Shown one piece after another: positions 28,489 to 36,646 of a DNA stretch of 64,000 nucleotides. Below the pieces are notes generated by a model. It was not told the origin of the DNA and ran no database searches. It was given only the letters and a program-made list of their open reading frames with translations. The translations under genes and the position numbers were made by a program. Each line of letters starts with the position of its first letter. Position 1 is the first letter of the stretch. The stretch is from Gammaproteobacteria bacterium (lineage in GTDB: Bacteria; Pseudomonadota; Gammaproteobacteria; Arenicellales; JAJDZL01), in NCBI GenBank assembly GCA_022823625.1, contig JAJEHQ010000037.1, positions 1 through 64,000 on the forward strand. Direction: 5' to 3'.

Positions 28489-29025
28489 GTGAGTGAGCCG
28501 GGATTTTCTAGAGAGGAAATACGTCTTGCAGTTCGAGAAGCACTGCTTGAAGCGCTACCGCTAGCGGACAAAAAGCGTAAACCTGAACCTGTGGCGCCAA
28601 ATTGCGAGTTGATGAAGCAGATATTGGAGTCTGCCAAAGGGAATTGCAAAACACCTGTTGCCGTTGATCTTGGCAATGAACGAAAGCTTAACGAGTTTGC
28701 AATCGACCTGGCAAAGTGTATGCAGGATCAGAATGTTGCCGGACTCATTCGCTCAGGGCGAATGAAGTTCCAATCATCCGAAACTGGTCATCGGAATGGT
28801 TCTGATGCCCCTTCGCGTCGGACAAACAGGAGTTCTGAATCAAATGGTAAATCAAAAACTGAAACAGATTCTACCGGACGAATTGAGACGGGCGTGTTAA
28901 CTGAATCAAAGGTCTTGGCACTTGCCAAGAACCATTCGTGTATTGAGATCAGCAGGAATGTCATATTGACTCCACTCGCACGAGATCGTGCGCGACGACT
29001 GAAACTTCAAATTGTGAGGCAATAG
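28489..29025 (+). CDS. Microcompartment-associated linker-like protein of unknown function
   Basis: 178 residues from GTG, with AAGGA upstream. Three parts are visible. Residues 5-24 form an amphipathic helix (FSREEIRLAVREALLEALP) resembling an encapsulation peptide. The middle (~95-135) is a low-complexity Ser/Arg/Thr/Lys-rich linker. The C terminus (GVLTESKVLALAKNHSCIEI, then ILTPLARDRARRLKLQI) resembles the small tail domain found on several BMC accessory proteins of the PduM/EutQ type. Position inside the shell operon between BMC-T and BMC-P argues for a role in cargo-shell assembly. This is inference; no enzyme motif is present. Confidence 0.65.
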   Translation: MSEPGFSREEIRLAVREALLEALPLADKKRKPEPVAPNCELMKQILESAKGNCKTPVAVDLGNERKLNEFAIDLAKCMQDQNVAGLIRSGRMKFQSSETGHRNGSDAPSRRTNRSSESNGKSKTETDSTGRIETGVLTESKVLALAKNHSCIEISRNVILTPLARDRARRLKLQIVRQ

Positions 29026-29027
29026 CC

Positions 29028-29294
29028 ATGAAAGTAGGAATAGTAATGGGAAAAATTTGGGCAACTCGTAAACTGGACGAATTGCCGAATGGAGCACTTT
29101 TAGAGATCGATCTGATTGAAAACGGGGAAGTGTCGGAAAGAGTTCTGGCATACGACCCACTTGGAGCCGGTACTGGTGAACAGGTTCTGATCACTCAGGG
29201 TTCAGTGGCAAAAGGATGGTTCGAATCAGGTGATGCTGTAATCGATGCGCTGGTCATTGGAATTGTCGACGAAGAGGTCGGTAGCAAGGAATAA
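29028..29294 (+). CDS. BMC-P pentameric vertex protein (EutN/CcmL family)
   Basis: 88 residues, the family size. MGKIWATRKLDELPNGALLE and AYDPLGAGTGEQVLITQGS are the EutN/CcmL/PduN signature. Five copies cap the vertices of the icosahedral shell. Starts 2 nt after the linker-like gene. Confidence 0.92.
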   Translation: MKVGIVMGKIWATRKLDELPNGALLEIDLIENGEVSERVLAYDPLGAGTGEQVLITQGSVAKGWFESGDAVIDALVIGIVDEEVGSKE

Positions 29295-29336
29295 CATATT
29301 GTTTTAACTTCATAATTATTGAAAACGGAGAAAATC

Positions 29337-29618
29337 ATGTCAAATGCAATTGGATTTATTGAGACTCGCGGCTACGTCGGCGCGTTCACCGCTGCAGACG
29401 CAATGGTTAAGGCCGCGAACGTGGAAGTCGTGACCAAAGAACAGGTGGGAGCCGGTCTCGTATCAGTTCTGGTTCGAGGTGATGTTGGTGCTGTTAAGGC
29501 CGCAACAGAGGCTGGTGCTGAAGCCGCTGGTGCTGTTGGTGAGGTCCATTCTGTTCATGTGATTCCGCGACCGCATGCGGATGTTGTCAAAAAATTCGAC
29601 GTTGCCGCAGGCAAGTAG
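29337..29618 (+). CDS. BMC-H hexameric shell protein
   Basis: 93 residues from the ATG at 29337, chosen because it follows a good GGAG site; a TTG at 29319 would add six residues. Single BMC domain: [27 protein letters not shown], and [12 protein letters not shown] near the end, as in EutM/PduA/CcmK. Hexamers tile the shell facets and their central pore passes small polar metabolites. Confidence 0.93.
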   Translation: MSNAIGFIETRGYVGAFTAADAMVKAANVEVVTKEQVGAGLVSVLVRGDVGAVKAATEAGAEAAGAVGEVHSVHVIPRPHADVVKKFDVAAGK

Positions 29619-29710
29619 TTCATTCACAGAATGGAGCAGGTAAAAGCTGGCGAACTCAGTTGCAGTTCGCCAAAACCATCAGACGCGAGTGAGCAGTAGG
29701 GCAGGGCAAC

Positions 29711-30340
29711 GTGGTTGATTTGCGGGTTTACTTGCAGATTGAAAATCTGCAGACGCAATTTGCGGCTTATATGGCAACCGCGTTGCGAGCTCGTGGTTAC
29801 GTACCACTACAGGGTATGCATTCTCTGATCATTGAGATTGCACCTGCACTCGCCATACATCGTGTCATTGATCTTGCGCTCAAGTCAGTACCGACTATTG
29901 AGCCAGGCATTCTGTATGTCGAACGACAGTTTGGAATATTGGAATTACACAGTCCTGAGTTAAATGACCTGCATGCGGCCGGTGAGGCAATATTGTCGGG
30001 CTTCAAACTTGAAGCCACCTCACAGTTGAAACCAAGGGTTCTTTATTCGGATCTTGTAAGCAACGTCATTGACCAGCACGCGGTCATCATCAACCGACAA
30101 AGGGATGCATCAATGATTCTTCCTGGCGAATCAATGCTATTGCTGGAAACAGCTCCCGCACTTTTTGCGGCTGCTGCTGCGAATGCGGCAGAACATGCAG
30201 TCGCAGAAAATGTACTGATAGACTGCCAGATGTTTGGTGTCTCTGGCAGGGTATTCATCGCCGGAACGGAAGAAAACACCCAGAAAGCTCTGGCTCACGT
30301 GCTAGACATGATAGAGAACACTCCGGGGCGCGACTGGTAG
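29711..30340 (+). CDS. Second BMC-T tandem-domain shell protein
   Basis: 209 residues from GTG with an AGGGCAGG-like site. Two BMC-like halves; the stretch PGILYVERQFGILELHS parallels PGILVVERQFGYLEFHS of the first BMC-T, so the two arose by duplication. Two BMC-T, one BMC-H and one BMC-P is the shell set known from the mycobacterial RMM compartment. Last gene of the shell operon, 92 bp after BMC-H. Confidence 0.88.
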   Translation: MVDLRVYLQIENLQTQFAAYMATALRARGYVPLQGMHSLIIEIAPALAIHRVIDLALKSVPTIEPGILYVERQFGILELHSPELNDLHAAGEAILSGFKLEATSQLKPRVLYSDLVSNVIDQHAVIINRQRDASMILPGESMLLLETAPALFAAAAANAAEHAVAENVLIDCQMFGVSGRVFIAGTEENTQKALAHVLDMIENTPGRDW

Positions 30341-30411
30341 GTCGAAGTACTCTCGTTACCCAAACCAGGGATTCATGTCTCTTGCAATAGCCTCTTGCAA
30401 TAGTTGAGGCA

Positions 30412-30876
30412 TTATTTGTTGAGTACTCCAGGCCAATTGGCATCACCGCGCTTTATGTTGCCCGGAATATCTTGGCGCCACTGTTTTTGCACGCTCAAAC
30501 TGAAATTCAGATAAAGACGGTCATCAACAATAGTCCAGGCTTCGGGAACCGTTGACGCCGTATAGTTATTTGAAACAGCCCAGGCGCAATACCCGCCGTA
30601 TTTTGGCGCCCACCTCTCCGGGTCGGACTGAAAGAGATCACGGTTTTCAGCTGACTTGAAATGCCATTTCGCACCATTCCATTCCGCGGTAAATTCTTTA
30701 TCTCCTTCTACGGGTTGCTTTTCCAAGTGGTATGCCACGGTGTCATACCCCCTGATTGCAACGTTTCTCCAGTTGGAAAAAACAGGATCTTCAGCGGCAA
30801 ATGCGGTGCTGGAGGTAACTGCTGCTAGGCAAATTGCAGCGAAGGTGATTAGTTTGATTCGACTAAGATTAATCAT
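30412..30876 (-). CDS. Secreted YHS-domain protein
   Basis: 154 residues from the ATG at 30876; longer upstream frames lack a signal peptide. Signal peptide LITFAAICLAAVTSSTAFAA. The mature part has the YHS-like pattern IRGYDTVAYHLEKQPVEGDK, FTAEWNGAKWHFKSAENRDL, KYGGYCAWAVSNNYTA, with one cysteine (C101). Such periplasmic proteins are thought to bind metal, but function is not established. It converges on the shell operon and appears unrelated to it. Confidence 0.8.
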   Translation of the reverse strand: MINLSRIKLITFAAICLAAVTSSTAFAAEDPVFSNWRNVAIRGYDTVAYHLEKQPVEGDKEFTAEWNGAKWHFKSAENRDLFQSDPERWAPKYGGYCAWAVSNNYTASTVPEAWTIVDDRLYLNFSLSVQKQWRQDIPGNIKRGDANWPGVLNK

Positions 30877-30896
30877 CAATAACCCTTTTACATTGT

Positions 30897-30915
30897 GAAT
30901 CTGACGTACAGATTC
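30897..30915. promoter_or_regulatory. Inverted repeat ahead of the YHS gene
   Basis: GAATCTG and CAGATTC form a perfect dyad with a 5-nt ACGTA spacer, 20 bp upstream of the YHS start. Could be an operator or a 5' leader hairpin; no evidence decides which. Confidence 0.4.
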
Positions 30916-31031
30916 AATTAGTTTCTCAGGAAGTAAAAAAGTTACAAAGACCAGAGTGGTCGAGGAATTGACTGAAAGGAAAAACAGCGTAACTCCGGTC
31001 AAGTTTGTCGGAACCGCGCTGTAAAGATTAG

Positions 31032-31472
31032 GGTAAAGAAGTCTGGAAAGGCTCAATATTGCAAGACCTTGTGACCGTTGGCCGTGACGAGTACCTAGCG
31101 GACACAGATGCGCAGCACATAGCACGTTTGCCGTTATTTGTCAGCCACACGAAAAACCAACTCGAATATAGGCAGTTGAATTATGACCGCTTAATGAGTT
31201 GCGACGATAAGCTAACGCGCTGGCTTTACAAGCAGTTGATACACCACTTTCGACAGGCCAGCTTTATGAATGACTATCAATTCATGTACTTGAATTTGGA
31301 GCGCGATAGCGGGCTTTTGCAGCAGGGCAGGAGCAATGACAACCGTCGTAAGATAAGCGCCGCGCTCGATGAACTTGTGAGCCGTAGCGTGTTAATTAGC
31401 GACGATACAGACGTACGGAATGAATCCGAAAAAAAACCGGTTAATCAAAAAAACAGCTTAGGCAAACAGTGA
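31032..31472 (+). pseudogene. Plasmid replication-initiator-like protein, C-terminal fragment
   Basis: The frame is open from 31032; a TTG at 31059 is the first possible start and has no ribosome site. Residues such as ARLPLFVSHTKNQLEYRQLN, TRWLYKQLIHHFRQAS and LERDSGLLQQGRSNDNRRK resemble the winged-helix C-terminal half of Rep proteins of some broad-host-range plasmids. The N-terminal half is absent. With the ParDE module directly behind it, this is best read as the trace of an integrated plasmid or mobilisable element. Family assignment is from general resemblance. Confidence 0.45.
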
Positions 31473-31526
31473 AATCGTGCTATATTGCACCAATAGTATG
31501 ACATTTACACCCTTGGAGGCGATTTG

Positions 31527-31784
31527 ATGGGTACGACACGCAAAACAATCACACTCACAGACCAGCAAGATAGCTGGGTAAAGGCACAAATTGCCGCTGG
31601 TCAGTTCACGAATGATAGCGAATATTTCCGCGATTTGATCCGCCGCGATCAAGCAGGACAAGCGGACATTGAATCAATCCGAGCCGCTTTAATCGAAGGT
31701 GAACAGAGCGGAGAGTCGCAACGGTTTGACAACAGCCACTTTAAACAAGAAATGGCTGCGAAACATGCCGACAAAATCCGCTGA
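31527..31784 (+). CDS. parD: ParD-type antitoxin
   Basis: 85 residues from the ATG at 31527, preceded by TTGGAGG. The N-terminal TTRKTITLTDQQDSWVKAQI then GQFTNDSEYFRDLIRRDQ is the ribbon-helix-helix of ParD/CopG antitoxins. The C-terminal tail should bind ParE. A -10-like TATATT lies about 50 bp upstream within a GTGC/GCAC dyad. It overlaps parE by 20 bp. Confidence 0.9.
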   Translation: MGTTRKTITLTDQQDSWVKAQIAAGQFTNDSEYFRDLIRRDQAGQADIESIRAALIEGEQSGESQRFDNSHFKQEMAAKHADKIR

Positions 31785-32067
31785 ATACAGATTAAGCCCC
31801 AAAGCCCGCGAGGATATGGAAGTCGTTTGGCTTTATTCGCTGGCTGCGTGGAGCGCAGAACAAGCCGACCGTTACACAGATGATTTGACAGCTGCATTTG
31901 AGTTTTTAGCGGACAATCCAAAATCAGGGACAAGCAGCGAACATATACGCGCAGGTTATCGAAGGCATTCAGTTTTGCGACATGTGATTTACTACAGAGA
32001 AACGAACTACGGTATCGAGGTTATACGGGTTTTACACAATCGCATGTTGGCATCACGTCACTTGTAG
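31765..32067 (+). CDS. parE: ParE-type toxin (RelE/ParE superfamily)
   Basis: 100 residues from the ATG at 31765. YRLSPKAREDMEVVWLYSLA, then EFLADNPKSGTSSEHIRAGYR and the terminal IEVIRVLHNRMLASRHL are the family pattern. ParE members inhibit DNA gyrase. The pair probably stabilised the mobile element whose rep fragment lies upstream. Confidence 0.9.
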   Translation: MPTKSAEYRLSPKAREDMEVVWLYSLAAWSAEQADRYTDDLTAAFEFLADNPKSGTSSEHIRAGYRRHSVLRHVIYYRETNYGIEVIRVLHNRMLASRHL

Positions 32068-32187
32068 AGAGCACATCAATAAACTTAGGAGAAAATCTTG
32101 ACTGTTAAACAAGTAACGTTTAAATCATTCGGCGGGCTGCGATTTGTTGATTGAATGTTAAGGGACAAGATCTGTAGCCTGTATACT

Positions 32188-33198
32188 TCAGCTGAAATTA
32201 GTGAGATATTTTTCACACAAACCTTCAGTTTCTTTTGTATAGTCCAGCCCCATAGATTGTGCGAGATCCGTTTCAGAGTGAGATCCAATCCATGCGACCA
32301 GCAGCAAACGGCGAAGCATGATGAAGGTTGGAATTTCTGATTCATCTTCTTGAGACAGGTCCATCACTGAGCGATAGCCTTTCACCCAGGACTGAATCAG
32401 TTCAGGAACATCATCCCTTCCTTCGATAAAACTTAGTGCTGTGGCACAGTCGTACATGAACCAGCTGAATCCACAGTCATCAAAGTCAATCACTTTAGTG
32501 ACACTGCCTTCAATCAGCAGGTTTGCCAATCGGATGTCACAATGAACAAGTCCCCAGCGGTCCGGTCCCTGACCAAAAGCTTGCAGTCTCTTGTTGATTA
32601 AATCAGCAGTTCTACCGAACAATGCCTGATTTGTATCATTAACACCCATACCATCCTGCCATCTGCCCCAGTGCGGTTTATCGCCAATACTGGTTACGAA
32701 GTCCCAGGTATAACGCTCAAACCATTCCGGTCGTTGCCAGTGCTTTGAGTGCTTGTGCATTTGAGCAGAAACGCTGCCAAGAAGTTCAAACGGTCCGAGG
32801 AGGTTTTCTTCGGGAGGTTCGATGCCGGATTCCCAATCAAACATCACTACGTTTCTCGGACCTCCTGGCATTCCTTCCGCTTCGACTGATTGAATGTTTT
32901 TGCCATCTTTACCAGGCACAATGACAGGGGTGATGACTCCTGCCTGCTCACGCAGCGCATCAGTCCAGGCATGTTCGGACTGGATTGCGGTGTATGAGTG
33001 GTATCCCTCTCGGTGAACGCGTAATGCCCATTTTCGAGAAGTTGCATGATCATCAATGCGATAGGTTGCATTTTCCGACAGGTTAATCATCTCTACTGAG
33101 ACGTCAGATGGTACATCATAGTGAGCGACTGCGTTTATCGCGACGCGTTCCAGTAGCACCAATTGCTCTTCGTGTGGTAAGTCTTCAAATTTTGGCAT
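32188..33198 (-). CDS. APH-type small-molecule kinase, probable aminopropanol/amino-alcohol kinase
   Basis: 336 residues, start with GGAGG just upstream. Phosphotransferase (aminoglycoside phosphotransferase/homoserine kinase II) fold: Brenner motif LVHCDIRLANLLIEG and VIDFDDCGFSWFMYD. It lies 20 nt behind a class III aminotransferase-fold gene in one operon. In RMM-type microcompartment loci such a kinase phosphorylates 1-amino-2-propanol so that the PLP enzyme can eliminate phosphate and ammonia. Ethanolamine is an alternative substrate. The role is inferred from the locus. Confidence 0.75.
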   Translation of the reverse strand: MPKFEDLPHEEQLVLLERVAINAVAHYDVPSDVSVEMINLSENATYRIDDHATSRKWALRVHREGYHSYTAIQSEHAWTDALREQAGVITPVIVPGKDGKNIQSVEAEGMPGGPRNVVMFDWESGIEPPEENLLGPFELLGSVSAQMHKHSKHWQRPEWFERYTWDFVTSIGDKPHWGRWQDGMGVNDTNQALFGRTADLINKRLQAFGQGPDRWGLVHCDIRLANLLIEGSVTKVIDFDDCGFSWFMYDCATALSFIEGRDDVPELIQSWVKGYRSVMDLSQEDESEIPTFIMLRRLLLVAWIGSHSETDLAQSMGLDYTKETEGLCEKYLTNFS

Positions 33199-33218
33199 TC
33201 ATTCCTCCACCAATCTAC

Positions 33219-34538
33219 TTAAGCGGCATCAGCCAATTCTTCCTTCTGGACTTGCTTTTCGGTAGTCGTCCTTCGGTTTGCTGATCCATGATTAAATGCA
33301 GATGCCCGGGCTTGAACCAATGCTGTATCCAAACGGTTCAAAATCTCGTCACAAAGTTCCTTATCGACGAGAATGCCAGGCTTAAACTGCAAAACTCTTT
33401 GATCAAGAGAGGAAAATATAGCCCAAACGCCATTGTTGAACAACGCTTTCATTACGTGAACGGCACCTTCAGGGTGCCCGAACTCCAATCCAATCACAAC
33501 CCCGCGCTGGCGGATACCGACAAAGAAGTCTGAGTAATTTTTACGTAACTGTTCCAGTCCATTCCGCATGTATCGGGCGATATAGTGCACCATGGATCTA
33601 ACTTCGGGCCGATTGGAGATTTCAAGGACTTTGGCAGCAGCAATACAGCCAAGCTCCGCTCCGCCAAAAGTGGACATGTGTCCCCATCCATCTTCTTTGA
33701 GCCAGGCACCGGCGCGCTCGTTGACCACTACTGCGCCAATCGGATAAATACCTCCAGACAGTCCTTTGCCAGTCACCAGAATATCGGGTTTGACGCCATA
33801 GGTGTCAATCCCCCAAATTTCACCGCAACGCATTAAACCCGTTTGCACTTCATCGGCAATAAAGAACGTATCGACTTTTTCACATGCGGCTTTAATAGTG
33901 CTCAGATAGCCTTCATCGGGCATCGGAAATCCGTAAGTGGCAGGAATCGTTTCCATAATGACGCAGGCCGCATCCCCAACGCGAATTTCGCGTTCGATTG
34001 CTTCAAGATCATTGAAAGGAACTTTCACTACTTCCGTTTGAGGCGCATCACTCAAAAACAGCTTCGAAAATCGATCATCACCAACTTGTACTGCGAGCCC
34101 TGTATGGCCGTGATAGCAATGATCAATGCAGATCATTTTGCGTCTTTGAGATGCGTGGCGTGCACACTTGAGTGCGATATCGATCGCTTCACCGCCGCCA
34201 GATGCATAAATGGTATATTGCAAACCTTCAGGAGTACATTCAGCGAGCATTTGTGCGACATGCGTTCGCATCAGGGATGGAAAATGATGGTTGCCGATGT
34301 CAAAATATTTCATGCCCTCTTTGACTGCAGCCACTACTTCAGGATTTCGGTGTCCAAGATTGTAGGTACCACCGTTGAGATGGACATCGATCAGTCGGCG
34401 TCCATCCATATCGTAGAGATAGTATCCTTCGCGGCGATCAATGACGAGGTCGACACCGAAGTTTTGCCAGTCGGCGGTTTTCCCAGGATTCCAATACTGC
34501 TTCGTTCGTTCGAGAAATTCCTGTTTGGTTTCTTGCAT
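33219..34538 (-). CDS. Class III aminotransferase-fold PLP enzyme, probable amino-alcohol-phosphate phospho-lyase
   Basis: 439 residues with AGGAGG before the start. The PLP fold is clear: GGEAIDIALKCARHASQRRK, DHCYHGHTGLAVQVGDDRF, FIADEVQTGLMRCGEIWGID, and the Schiff-base lysine in DILVTGKGLSGGIYPIGAVV. In RMM-type BMC loci this family member works as a phospho-lyase, converting aminopropanol phosphate to propionaldehyde, ammonia and phosphate for the encapsulated aldehyde dehydrogenase. A plain omega-aminotransferase is the alternative; the adjacent kinase favours the lyase. Confidence 0.75.
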   Translation of the reverse strand: MQETKQEFLERTKQYWNPGKTADWQNFGVDLVIDRREGYYLYDMDGRRLIDVHLNGGTYNLGHRNPEVVAAVKEGMKYFDIGNHHFPSLMRTHVAQMLAECTPEGLQYTIYASGGGEAIDIALKCARHASQRRKMICIDHCYHGHTGLAVQVGDDRFSKLFLSDAPQTEVVKVPFNDLEAIEREIRVGDAACVIMETIPATYGFPMPDEGYLSTIKAACEKVDTFFIADEVQTGLMRCGEIWGIDTYGVKPDILVTGKGLSGGIYPIGAVVVNERAGAWLKEDGWGHMSTFGGAELGCIAAAKVLEISNRPEVRSMVHYIARYMRNGLEQLRKNYSDFFVGIRQRGVVIGLEFGHPEGAVHVMKALFNNGVWAIFSSLDQRVLQFKPGILVDKELCDEILNRLDTALVQARASAFNHGSANRRTTTEKQVQKEELADAA

Positions 34539-34748
34539 TTGAACCTCCTCTGTTCTCCTGTAGACGGAGAACCCTAACCTATTGCAGGGTAATTTAAGGA
34601 ATATCTCAAATCAAAACTTGACACTAGACAGCAAATTTTTGATAACACAATTATTTGAGGCGAATAATCTGAAAATTTGTGACAATAATCAGTAAATTAG
34701 TCACGAACAATTCGTTTATTGACCTTTTCAACAGGAGGTAGAACAGAA

Positions 34749-35528
34749 ATGCTGACATCAGTAGAAGGCAGATCGGTCGTAGTAACCGGTTCAAGCAAAG
34801 GCATCGGAAAGGGCATCGCCAAGGTGTTCGCCAAGCAGGGCGCAAAGGTTTTGATCGTTGCGCGCGGTTTGGATGATGCTGAAGCAACAGCAGATGAAAT
34901 TCGTAGCGAAGGCGGAACCGCAGCTGCATTTTCAGCGGATGTGACGAATTCAGATAGTCTGGACGCAATGGCTTCAGCCGCGGCTGAAAGACATGGTGGA
35001 ATTGATATTTTGTGTTGCAACGCTGGAATTTTTCCCCAGAACCATCTGGAAAATATGTCGAGCGATGAGTGGGATCTGGTGCTTGGAACAAATTTGAAAG
35101 GCACATTTCTAACAATCAAAAGCTGTCTGCCAAATTTGAAAGAGAGCGGTTCGGGACGAATCATCATTACATCTTCGATCACTGGTCCAATTACCGGCTA
35201 CCCAGGCTGGACTCACTACGGTGCGAGTAAGTCTGGTCAGTTGGGATTTATGAAAACTGCATGCATGGAGTTTGCGAAATACGGAATCACAGTCAATGCA
35301 GTAATGCCTGGAAACATCATTACTGAAGGCTTGGAGGGTTTGGGAGCTGATTATTTACAGACTATGGCAGCATCAATTCCACTGAAGCGATTAGGTTCTG
35401 TCGAAGACATTGGCAACGCAGCACTATTTTTTGCATCGGACGAAGCGGCATACATTACCGGTCAAACCATCGTGGTAGATGGCGGTCAAACCATACCGGA
35501 ATCAATCGAAGCTCTAGAAGAGGCGTAG
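34749..35528 (+). CDS. Short-chain dehydrogenase/reductase, probable 1-amino-2-propanol or related alcohol dehydrogenase
   Basis: 259 residues from the ATG at 34749, with ACAGGAGGTAGAACAGAA upstream. SDR motifs: VVVTGSSKGIGKGIAKVF for NAD(P) binding, CCNAGIF, catalytic serine in IIITSSITG, YGASK for the Tyr-Lys pair, and a C-terminal YITGQTIVVDGG. RMM loci carry an SDR aminopropanol dehydrogenase interconverting aminoacetone and aminopropanol. Here it is divergent from the kinase/lyase pair and shares their 210-bp promoter region. Confidence 0.78.
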   Translation: MLTSVEGRSVVVTGSSKGIGKGIAKVFAKQGAKVLIVARGLDDAEATADEIRSEGGTAAAFSADVTNSDSLDAMASAAAERHGGIDILCCNAGIFPQNHLENMSSDEWDLVLGTNLKGTFLTIKSCLPNLKESGSGRIIITSSITGPITGYPGWTHYGASKSGQLGFMKTACMEFAKYGITVNAVMPGNIITEGLEGLGADYLQTMAASIPLKRLGSVEDIGNAALFFASDEAAYITGQTIVVDGGQTIPESIEALEEA

Positions 35529-35596
35529 TTCTCAATTAAAGAAGATTGACGGTCAGAGTCTGCTAAATATGCCGTGCGGATTAGTTTTTGCCAGCA

Positions 35597-36607
35597 ATGC
35601 GACCATCACCACGATTGAGAATTCTGAATCTGGGACTTGTTTCCTGGCTGGACTCGCAGGCGATCTATCACGCAGTCGCTACCTGTATGACCCTCGAATC
35701 GGCCGACACGGTTATTATCTGTCGGCCGAAAAGTCCTTATTTCTGCATTGGATACCACCAGAATGTTGAACATGTTTTGGATGGTCGAATGCGCACTGAA
35801 CTTGGCTATCCAGTCGTACGCCGAAGGTTGGGAGGTGGTGTAACTTTTCTTGACAATCAGCAGCTCTTTTACCAATCGGTTTTTCATAAAACGCGAAGTT
35901 CTCAAATCCCCACGGTTGTCTACCGAGACCGTTTGCGTCAACCGATCAGTATGTTGAACAATATTGGCATCAATGCAGAACTTCGTTACATTAACGAAAT
36001 TGAAGTACTAGGCCGTCGAATAGCAGGAATTGGCGGCGGACTGATTGGTGAGGCAAGCGTGGTTGTGGGAAATGTACTCAATGAGTTCAACGCTGAAGTC
36101 ATGACGCATATCATCAACTCGCCTTGTGCCGCGTTTCGCGAAATGGCGTTGACTGCCATGATTGACCGGATTACAACACTAAAACGGGAAGGTCAGGAAG
36201 AACATTGGCAAGAATTGCCGAATCTTTTGATCGAAGAATATCGCCGGGATTTTTCCGATGCCGTTTTCATCGGTGAACTGAGTACCGAAGAGAGCGAAAT
36301 GGCGGAGATGACGGCTGAAAAAATGATTTCAGAGGAGTACTTGACGGAATATCAAAGCGAAATTTCGCCGCGGGCTCTCAATCGACTTAAGATTTCCGCA
36401 TCAACTTCGATCGAACTTGTTGGAGTTAAACGGCAAGATCCGATTCAACAGGATTTTGCAATACTCAAAATTAGAGACAATGTGATAGAAGAAATGCGAA
36501 TCGCTGATGATCTAGACGAGACAGTTCAATCAATGAGCACCAATCAGACAATTAGAATGTTTGGTGCTGAACAAATCAAAGTCGGGATGAACATTCAGCA
36601 ATGGTAA
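35597..36607 (+). CDS. Lipoate-protein ligase A paralogue with the catalytic lysine replaced
   Basis: 336 residues from the ATG at 35597, 68 bp after the SDR gene; a TTG nine bases earlier is possible. The LplA/BPL fold is recognisable (SPYFCIGYHQNVEHVL, PVVRRRLGGGVTFLDNQQLF, GIGGGLIGEASVVVGNVLNEF). In LplA the loop after the asparagine carries an essential lysine (E. coli RKVSG; K140 in the paralogue at 5233). Here it reads EVLGRRIAGIG, with arginine at position 141. It may be an octanoyl/lipoyl transferase of changed activity, a scaffold, or inactive. It could belong with the lipoate cassette 28 kb away or with the thioredoxin-like genes downstream. Confidence 0.72.
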   Translation: MRPSPRLRILNLGLVSWLDSQAIYHAVATCMTLESADTVIICRPKSPYFCIGYHQNVEHVLDGRMRTELGYPVVRRRLGGGVTFLDNQQLFYQSVFHKTRSSQIPTVVYRDRLRQPISMLNNIGINAELRYINEIEVLGRRIAGIGGGLIGEASVVVGNVLNEFNAEVMTHIINSPCAAFREMALTAMIDRITTLKREGQEEHWQELPNLLIEEYRRDFSDAVFIGELSTEESEMAEMTAEKMISEEYLTEYQSEISPRALNRLKISASTSIELVGVKRQDPIQQDFAILKIRDNVIEEMRIADDLDETVQSMSTNQTIRMFGAEQIKVGMNIQQW

Positions 36608-36646
36608 ATGCAGTTTGACCTTTTTCTGCAGTGATTTTGAAGGTTG

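Noticed and set aside
30379..30403. Tandem copy of CTCTTGCAATAG between the shell operon and the YHS gene
   Set aside because: Two 12-bp copies only, likely replication slippage; no sign of an attachment site or transposon end.
33219..34538. Simple biosynthetic omega-aminotransferase
   Set aside because: Possible by fold alone, but the operon partner is an APH-type kinase and a BMC shell operon lies alongside, which favours a phospho-lyase. Kept as an alternative in the entry.
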